Source: Rickettsiales bacterium (GTDB lineage: Bacteria; Pseudomonadota; Alphaproteobacteria; TMED127). Taken from it: 20,102 nucleotides of DNA. Below, one piece after another: positions 14,805 through 20,102 of the stretch. A model generated the notes under the pieces. It was not told the origin of the DNA. It ran no database searches and was given only the letters and a program-made list of their open reading frames with translations. The stretch is from the NCBI GenBank assembly GCA_002690875.1, contig NZGH01000017.1, positions 1 through 20,102 on the forward strand, written 5' to 3'. The stretch's first letter is position 1. Every line of letters starts with the position of its first letter. The translations under genes were made by a program, and so were the position numbers.

Positions 14805-15838
14805 ATAAAAAATTACTTTACTTAGGTATAGATATTGGCGGGGCTCATATAAAAATTGTTGGACTAGATCAGTTCAAAAACATCTGCTTGATTAAATATA
14901 GAAAATGTTACTTATGGGAGGATCCAAAAAAACTTAAGCAAGAGATAAATTTTATAAATTCTTTATCTAATAACAAAAATATTTTTTGTGGCATAACAAT
15001 GACTGCTGAGCTCTGTGATATTTTTCCGGATAGACTGACTGGTGCAAAAGTAATAATCAGCCATTGTAAAAAAATAAAATTCAATACTTTTTTGTATTCT
15101 TATTCAGAAAAAATATTTGAAAAATTCCAATCAAGAAATTTATCAAATTTAATATCTATGAATTGGCATTCAATTGGAAGATATTTAGCAAAGTTTGTAA
15201 ATAATGCTATCGTTATTGACTTTGGTTCAACTTCGACAGACTTTATTTGTATAAAAAATGGGAAAATTATGAATAAAGCCTTTAATGATTTCACTAGGTT
15301 ATTAAATGGTGAAATGCTTTATACTGGTCTTATAAGAACACCAATTTTTGCAATAAAAAAAAATATCAAATACAAATCAAAAAATATAAGCATTATACCC
15401 GAATATTTCTCAAATACATCAGACATATACAGAATAAATAAAAAAATCAAAAAGGAGTTCGACATTGATGATGAAACTGACTTTTCTGATAAAAATATCA
15501 TCGGAAGTTATAAAAGAATAGCAAGATCTTTTGGTATGGATTATCACTCTAGTGACAAGTTATTTATTAAAAAATTATCAGAAAATATTATGAATGAGCA
15601 ATTAAATATGATCCTTAAAAACACAAAGAAACTTCTAAGTAAATATAATATGAATAAAAAGTCCAATATAATTCTTTCAGGAATTGGACAAGAAGTCTTA
15701 AAAGAGTTATTTAACATAAAAAAAATAAAACTTTTGGAGAATTACTTCAAAAGTAAGAATCCATTAAATAAAAAGCTTGCAACATATCATGCACCGGCAG
15801 CCTGTATTGCCGGTCTTTTAGCTGAGATTATTGAATAA
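14801..15838 (+). CDS. mfnF: MfnF-like hydantoinase/oxoprolinase-family protein, methylofuran synthesis
   Basis: The protein shows the ASKHA-type N-terminus LGIDIGGAHIKIVG (8-21), CGITMTAELCDIFPDRLTGA (63-82), a second nucleotide loop VIDFGSTSTDFICI (138-151) and the C-terminal HAPAACIAGLLAE. These are the marks of the H4MPT-linked C1 transfer protein family that includes MfnF. In methanogens MfnF joins the aminomethylfuran diphosphate to the tyramine-glutamate unit, and the bacterial form should do the same for methylofuran. Length, 345 aa, is typical. The start is TTG at 14801, overlapping the previous stop as TTGA. The last 52 bp run antisense to the end of mfnB. Confidence 0.86.
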   Translation: MNKKLLYLGIDIGGAHIKIVGLDQFKNICLIKYRKCYLWEDPKKLKQEINFINSLSNNKNIFCGITMTAELCDIFPDRLTGAKVIISHCKKIKFNTFLYSYSEKIFEKFQSRNLSNLISMNWHSIGRYLAKFVNNAIVIDFGSTSTDFICIKNGKIMNKAFNDFTRLLNGEMLYTGLIRTPIFAIKKNIKYKSKNISIIPEYFSNTSDIYRINKKIKKEFDIDDETDFSDKNIIGSYKRIARSFGMDYHSSDKLFIKKLSENIMNEQLNMILKNTKKLLSKYNMNKKSNIILSGIGQEVLKELFNIKKIKLLENYFKSKNPLNKKLATYHAPAACIAGLLAEIIE

Positions 15839-16530
15839 TATAGTTTTTTTAATTTACTTACTGAGAGTTCTTTTCTTCTGTCTTCATCAATACAAACTGC
15901 GGATCTAAACCCAACTATTTTGGGTTGTAACTCTGCAAGTTGGGAAATGTTTGAAAAGTTAAGTTTTCCAGCAAGACCAATACTTATATTATTAAGTGAA
16001 GCTTGATTTAATAATATTTCTAGATATTGTTGAGAGCATATTTGAAAAATATTTCCTACATCCTTAGAGTATGTATCAAGTAATAAAAAATTATAACCAA
16101 ATTTTTTAAATTCCTTAATATTTTCTCCTATAAAGTTTCTTAAAAAATTATTCTCAATAAAAATTACAGGAACTAATTCTGTTTTAAATCTTTTTTTTTT
16201 TATACTATTTAATAAAAATGTTAATTGCCCAATTTCATTTGTAAAAATACCAAATTTTATATAGTCAAGTTTTAGACTGTCAAATAGCTTTAATTTATTT
16301 AATATTTTATAAACTTTATCTTCATCACCTAAAGTAGCCGATATTTTTATTTTGTTGCCAAACTTACTAATAATCTTTTTTAAATTTTTAATTTCCCAAG
16401 AACCAATTGCACCTTTATCAGGGTCCTTAAGATCTAGAATATCAATATATTTTAAGCATTCTTCAGATACTTCATCTATTGACCTGAAGCTTATTAAAAT
16501 ATTCAAATTATTTTCTAATTCATTTTTCAT
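15787..16530 (-). CDS. mfnB: 4-(hydroxymethyl)-2-furancarboxaldehyde-phosphate synthase (MfnB)
   Basis: MfnB builds the furan ring of methanofuran/methylofuran from two glyceraldehyde 3-phosphate. The protein begins with ILISFRSIDEVSEECLKYID and DILDLKDPDKGAIGSW (30-45), the family signature with the proposed Schiff-base lysine at K35; a second conserved lysine lies in LLDTYSKDVGN (K156). GLAGKLNFSNISQLAEL and PKIVGFRSAVC near the C-terminus form the phosphate-binding part. A TTG lies one codon before the ATG at 16530; I prefer the ATG, giving 247 aa. The start overlaps the end of the DUF447 gene by about 11 bp, so it is the last gene of the folB-to-mfnB operon. Confidence 0.9.
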   Translation of the reverse strand: MKNELENNLNILISFRSIDEVSEECLKYIDILDLKDPDKGAIGSWEIKNLKKIISKFGNKIKISATLGDEDKVYKILNKLKLFDSLKLDYIKFGIFTNEIGQLTFLLNSIKKKRFKTELVPVIFIENNFLRNFIGENIKEFKKFGYNFLLLDTYSKDVGNIFQICSQQYLEILLNQASLNNISIGLAGKLNFSNISQLAELQPKIVGFRSAVCIDEDRRKELSVSKLKKLYYSIISAKRPAIQAAGA

Positions 16531-17077
16531 CAATTTTTTTATTAATATATTTTAATATTTTTTTCCAAGATTTTTTCTCCAAGGATCCTGCAGTTTTATC
16601 AACGGCAATACTCAGGTAATTTAGTTCATTTAAAATTTTTTTTTTTCTCAGTAAATGTACTCTTGAAGCTAATATACATGCTTCAATAATAGAAGCTTTT
16701 GCTCTATTATGTCCTTCATAATTTTTCATATGAAAAGATTTGTCAATTTCACATACAAAAGTTGGTCGCAATTTATTTTTGATAATTTTTTTTACTTTTA
16801 CTTGTTCATAACCAAAACAGTCTTCTAAAAAAAATCCCTGAAAATTTTTACACCGCTTTTTTTTAAATTTTTTATTTCCAATTATACAATCAACAAAAAA
16901 ACTTGTGTTATCTGTGTAGTTAACTACTGCACATTTTGTTGACTCAAGATTTAATAAAGTTTTTGAGGGAATGTAAGGTGAAATGTAAATTTGGTTTTTA
17001 TCTTTTTTTATTCCAAAAGGAGAAAAGTTTACTCTTTCATTTTTATCTATCGTAGAAACTATAGTCTCAATAATCAT
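16520..17077 (-). CDS. DUF447 family protein (flavin-reductase-like split barrel)
   Basis: The sequence MIIETIVSTIDKNERVNFSP fits the start of DUF447 proteins, which have an FMN-binding split-barrel-like fold. NYTDNTSFFVDCII in the middle and NRAKASIIEACILASRVHLL toward the C-terminus are further family segments. Length is 185 aa. DUF447 genes occur in archaea and in H4MPT-linked C1 clusters of bacteria; their reaction is not known, and an oxidoreductase or flavin-linked step in cofactor synthesis would be a guess. The ATG at 17077 is two bases after the stop of the DHPS-like gene, and the end overlaps mfnB. Confidence 0.82.
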   Translation of the reverse strand: MIIETIVSTIDKNERVNFSPFGIKKDKNQIYISPYIPSKTLLNLESTKCAVVNYTDNTSFFVDCIIGNKKFKKKRCKNFQGFFLEDCFGYEQVKVKKIIKNKLRPTFVCEIDKSFHMKNYEGHNRAKASIIEACILASRVHLLRKKKILNELNYLSIAVDKTAGSLEKKSWKKILKYINKKIDEK

Positions 17078-17079
17078 TT

Positions 17080-18456
17080 TTATTTTTGTGTTATCTTTAA
17101 ATCAGGTCTTTTCAAAAGATTTTGTTTTTTCTTTTTTACAGCAACACCCCAATTTAGTTCATTATCTTGATCATAATCTTTTCCTAATTGAAATGCTATC
17201 TGAGCTCGAGCTAATTCAATTCCAAGATAAAAGGCATGACTTGCATCATCATCAACTTTCATTTGTTCAAAAAAATCATAGGGATCACTTCCCGATGTAA
17301 AAGTTTCAGAATTAAAGACATTAATACTACTATCAGATAAAAAAATTCTAAAATTTTTATCTTTAACCATTGATTTCATTTCTCTTAATTCTTTCATTGA
17401 TTTTCTTTGTGTTTTTCTTTCTGAAATACACATTAAATTATTGTTTATTCTGAAAGGTAACCTTTGATTTATTTTTGAAAAATGCATTATTTTTCGCGCT
17501 GCATCGGTTTCTTTAATGGAATTCTTGCAGTGATTACTTACTTGAACAACTAAAACTGCGTTAATTGACAATTCTGAAACAAGCCCCATTAAAATCATAT
17601 TTGTTCCTACTGAATCACAATCTGTTAATTCCGTAAGGTTACCTGTTCCCATGAGAATTTTTATATTAGGAAATTTTTTTCTTAACTTAATATATCTATC
17701 GACAGATTTTGCAAATCCGTAGTGTATAGGATCAAGGATTGGATCTGCAAAAAATTCTTTTTTATTTTTGATCATTTCGTTAATTAATGCTTCAAGTGAT
17801 TTAAAATTTCCTTGTTTGGCAGGAATTAAAACTGGTATAGAATTAATCTCATCCAAAATATGTTTGTTTTTTTCACTAACACTTAATATAAAATCTGCAC
17901 CAGCTTTACTTCCTCTTATTAGTTCAGAATCATTTGCAGAATCAATTGAAACCTTTATACCAAGAGATTTGACTGCTTTCACTGTATCCTCCAAATGATT
18001 AAATTCTGTATCAGGCATACAACCTAAATCAATCACATTGGCTCCATCTTTAATATACTTTTTTGAGATTTTAACTATTTGAGGTATCGATAGAATCGCT
18101 GCATCAACAATTTCAGCAAAAATTTCACAGTCGTAATCCACTAATTTATCTTCAACCATTTTCATACCAAAATAATCCGGGATATTACTTACATCATCAG
18201 GACCCCTTTCAACAGGAACATTAAAAAAGTTACTCAATTTCTTTAAATTTCCTCTAAACTTTCCTGGGACAATAATCCTATCAAAACCTTGATTTTTTGT
18301 TAATCTTCTCATTATTATGCTTTCTGACATCAATGCAGCTACATTTACTCCTATTTGATTAATTTGGTAACTAAACTCGGGTTTCATTGAATTGAGAATT
18401 CTTTCAAGTTGCCTTTTAGCAAGTTTTCCTGTCAAAAATAAAATTTTTTCAGACAC
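17080..18456 (-). CDS. Dihydropteroate synthase-like protein (DUF6513 N-terminal domain)
   Basis: The long 458 aa protein has an N-terminal domain ILFLTGKLAKRQLERIL (5-21) that includes the NVAALMSESIIMRRL segment, followed by a TIM barrel related to dihydropteroate synthase. The barrel shows GANVIDLGCMPD (138-149), SIDSAND (170-176), DPILDPIHYGF (238-248) and MGTGNLTELTDCDSVGTN (269-286). This is the archaeal/methylotroph-type DHPS-like family, distinct from FolP. It is a good candidate for joining the pterin pyrophosphate to the RFAP-derived arylamine in H4MPT synthesis, although direct proof for this family is limited to my knowledge. GTG is the start at 18456, with GGAG nine bases upstream, overlapping the flavoprotein stop by 8 bp. 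Confidence 0.87.
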   Translation of the reverse strand: MSEKILFLTGKLAKRQLERILNSMKPEFSYQINQIGVNVAALMSESIIMRRLTKNQGFDRIIVPGKFRGNLKKLSNFFNVPVERGPDDVSNIPDYFGMKMVEDKLVDYDCEIFAEIVDAAILSIPQIVKISKKYIKDGANVIDLGCMPDTEFNHLEDTVKAVKSLGIKVSIDSANDSELIRGSKAGADFILSVSEKNKHILDEINSIPVLIPAKQGNFKSLEALINEMIKNKKEFFADPILDPIHYGFAKSVDRYIKLRKKFPNIKILMGTGNLTELTDCDSVGTNMILMGLVSELSINAVLVVQVSNHCKNSIKETDAARKIMHFSKINQRLPFRINNNLMCISERKTQRKSMKELREMKSMVKDKNFRIFLSDSSINVFNSETFTSGSDPYDFFEQMKVDDDASHAFYLGIELARAQIAFQLGKDYDQDNELNWGVAVKKKKQNLLKRPDLKITQK

Positions 18457-18985
18457 TATTATTTCTCCGAGTAACTTTTTTTTCTAAGTCTTTAAAACTC
18501 ATTACGACATCTGTTTGAGAAAATTTTTTTAATTTCTTTACATTTTCTAGATCGATCTCTCTAGGGAAAACGTCAACATAACCACTGGGTGCAAATGTCT
18601 TTAATTCTGGTGCAGTATCGCATGGAAAATAGATACAAAACACTTTACATTTTCCTGCCTGGGCAAAAATATTTGAAGCTAAAGAGTCAGAAATACCATA
18701 TACACATTTCGCCACAGTGTTACTTGATGTAGGTGCCATTACAAGAGTATGATAAGTGCCTTTATAAAATTTACCAACTGATACTGAGCTTGCTGAATTA
18801 TCTTTATAAATTTTAATTTCTTTAGAAATTTTTCCTTTTTTTTTGTACATTACTAATACTTCCTCAGCTGCCTTTGATACAAAAACATCAACATTTTTGA
18901 GAGTATTGATTAATTCAATTGTTTCATTAAAAAAATGTCCTGATCCAGTTAAAACCCAAGCCCACTTTTTTCCTTTATCACTCAT
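18449..18985 (-). CDS. DmrB-like flavoprotein, probable dihydromethanopterin reductase
   Basis: The protein is a small homo-oligomeric FMN flavoprotein-family member. AWVLTGSGHFFNETIE (9-24) is the phosphate-binding loop, MAPTSSNTVAKCVYGISDSLASN (83-105) the second FMN segment, and YFPCDTAPE (119-127) the third. Length is 178 aa. DmrB reduces dihydromethanopterin to H4MPT in archaea and some bacteria, while alphaproteobacteria such as Methylobacterium use the unrelated DmrA, so the presence of this type is informative. The start ATG overlaps the upstream fusion-gene stop as ATGA. Archaeoflavoprotein A is the closest alternative annotation. Confidence 0.8.
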   Translation of the reverse strand: MSDKGKKWAWVLTGSGHFFNETIELINTLKNVDVFVSKAAEEVLVMYKKKGKISKEIKIYKDNSASSVSVGKFYKGTYHTLVMAPTSSNTVAKCVYGISDSLASNIFAQAGKCKVFCIYFPCDTAPELKTFAPSGYVDVFPREIDLENVKKLKKFSQTDVVMSFKDLEKKVTRRNNSV

Positions 18986-20076
18986 ACTATTACTTTATTT
19001 AGCTTTGAAACAATATATTCCCAATCAGTTGAATTTTCAAACAAATCAATTATCTCGGGTCCAACAATTTTAAGATTTTTTTTTCTTTTAATGTAATTTT
19101 TTACATTTAAGTCCAAAATTTTTTTTTTTTGTAAATCTCTTAGTTTTAGTTTTTCTTCATTTGCGAAACTTAACGACTTAACAAAAACAACTCCTTTAGA
19201 TTTTGTATTAGAATAAAGCCAAGTTGCAATAGAATCAGATGTAGATTCCCAATTTTTTTGGAATTTTTTTTCAAAACTTAATTTTTCAGTTGGAATCCAC
19301 AAATTTAAGTTTTTTTTAATAAAATTTGAAATCTTATTTGTAATTGAAATTTCTGGGTTGATTGATTTTAAATAATAAGCAAAAATTTCTGTAGCTTTCA
19401 TCGCCAAGATATGACCGGTCTCTTCTGTCATTTTATTAGATATATAAACATTTCTTACTGTTTCTGCAAAAACTCCTCCACCCACAACTAAAACAATTTT
19501 TTCTTTAGCAAATTTCTGAAGAAAATTTATAAGTAATGGTAATTTTGGATTTTTTAACCAACTTCCGCCAATCTTTACTATCCACATGAATAGTTTATCT
19601 GCTTTATGCAGATTTTCTTTAGTTGAGTTATTATATGGTTTTTTTTTTCTGAATATCTCAATGCCTACACTGCTAGTCTCTTTAAAAACTTCAAGTTTTT
19701 CTAATTTGATTTTAATTGTCAAAACTCTCTCATCCTTGAAACACAAATCAACAATTTCTTCCCCTAAACTTTCCAACAATTCGATATGTCCCTTTTTAAG
19801 AATAGACTTAATATCAGCTACTATGTGCTCATATGAGACAAAGTTTTCAATTTTATGATCAATACCCGAAATGTTATCATTTACATCTAGAGATAATGAT
19901 ATAGAAATTTTTTGTTTCTTTTTTTTTTCAAAATCGTGAATTCCTATAAAAGCATCTAAAGTTAATTCATTAATGAGAATTTTATATGTGTTTTTAACTT
20001 TTCTCTTTTTATTAAGATCCGTTGGAACCCAAGATCCGGTAGAGATTACAGAAATATTTTTATAATTTTTTTTCAT
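18982..20076 (-). CDS. Dihydroneopterin aldolase (FolB)-amino acid kinase (MfnE-like) fusion
   Basis: Two domains are joined in one 364 aa frame. Residues about 30-145 match FolB: LTLDAFIGIHDFEKKKKQKI with the catalytic-type Glu50, SYEHIVADI, LLESLGEEIVD, and KLEKLEVFKETSSVGIEI with a conserved-type Lys near 127. Residues about 164-364 match the small amino acid kinases of H4MPT clusters related to MfnE: MWIVKIGGSWLKNP, VLVVGGGVFAETVR (195-208) and MTEETGHILAMKATE. FolB cleaves dihydroneopterin to the hydroxymethylpterin used for H4MPT; MfnE activates the aminomethylfuran by phosphorylation for methylofuran. An internal ATG at residue 164 lacks a ribosome-binding site, so a single product is likelier. 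The gene begins the operon running to mfnB. Confidence 0.85.
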   Translation of the reverse strand: MKKNYKNISVISTGSWVPTDLNKKRKVKNTYKILINELTLDAFIGIHDFEKKKKQKISISLSLDVNDNISGIDHKIENFVSYEHIVADIKSILKKGHIELLESLGEEIVDLCFKDERVLTIKIKLEKLEVFKETSSVGIEIFRKKKPYNNSTKENLHKADKLFMWIVKIGGSWLKNPKLPLLINFLQKFAKEKIVLVVGGGVFAETVRNVYISNKMTEETGHILAMKATEIFAYYLKSINPEISITNKISNFIKKNLNLWIPTEKLSFEKKFQKNWESTSDSIATWLYSNTKSKGVVFVKSLSFANEEKLKLRDLQKKKILDLNVKNYIKRKKNLKIVGPEIIDLFENSTDWEYIVSKLNKVIV

Positions 20077-20102
20077 AATTTTGAATTCTTAGTTGAAAAA
20101 TT
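20077..20102. other. Right edge, 26 bp upstream of the FolB-kinase gene
   Basis: Too short to classify. On the minus strand it contains a TAA about 13 bases before the ATG at 20076, which could be the stop of another cluster gene or chance; no promoter or ribosome-binding site is evident. Confidence 0.3.

Noticed and set aside
1..20102. Insertion sequences, integrases, att sites, tRNA or CRISPR repeats
   Set aside because: None seen: no transposase- or integrase-like protein, no evenly spaced repeats and no clover-leaf signature; the window is dense with metabolic genes.

Overview
The window comes from an AT-rich bacterium (fae is about 45% GC over the stretch I counted, most other genes clearly lower) with very compact gene packing. 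It carries hopanoid-synthesis genes next to a large tetrahydromethanopterin (H4MPT)/methylofuran C1-oxidation island. That combination points to a proteobacterial methylotroph or formaldehyde oxidiser, most likely a streamlined alphaproteobacterium; this placement is inference, since there is no rRNA or phylogenetic marker here. I saw no mobile element, tRNA, rRNA or CRISPR array.

Layout. (1) 1-2726, minus strand: hpnA, ispH and hpnH, a hopanoid/isoprenoid operon cut by the left edge. (2) 2769-3674, plus: an HpnM/MlaC-like lipid-transport protein, divergent from hpnA. (3) 3671-6812, minus: a PCD-like protein, fhcB, fhcD and fhcC, the formyltransferase/hydrolase complex without fhcA. (4) 6813-6906: a divergent control region with an 8-bp inverted repeat. 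(5) 6907-13055, plus: RFAP synthase, mtdB, an ATP-grasp ligase, mch, a RimK-like ligase, a CitG-like protein and fae. (6) 13056-13149: a short GC-rich island between converging genes. (7) 13150-13854, minus: a HisA/HisF-like protein. (8) 13832-15838, plus: an MfnD-like ATP-grasp ligase, split by a frameshift at an A11 tract, and mfnF. (9) 15787-20076, minus: a FolB-amino acid kinase (MfnE-like) fusion, a DmrB-like flavoprotein, a dihydropteroate synthase-like protein, a DUF447 protein and mfnB.

How they work together. Fae couples formaldehyde to H4MPT, MtdB oxidises methylene-H4MPT, Mch opens methenyl-H4MPT to formyl-H4MPT, and Fhc moves the formyl group to methylofuran and hydrolyses it to formate. 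Most of the other genes look like cofactor builders: RFAP synthase, the DHPS-like protein, the FolB domain, the DmrB-like protein and perhaps the PCD-like and RimK-like proteins for H4MPT; MfnB, MfnF, the MfnD-like ligase and the MfnE-like domain for methylofuran. The CitG-like, HisAF-like, DUF447 and first ATP-grasp proteins travel with these clusters but have no assigned reaction that I can defend.

The most interesting points are the missing fhcA, the frameshifted mfnD-like gene, a ligase gene with no ATG/GTG/TTG start, the FolB-kinase fusion, and the GC-rich island after fae with small open frames on both strands.
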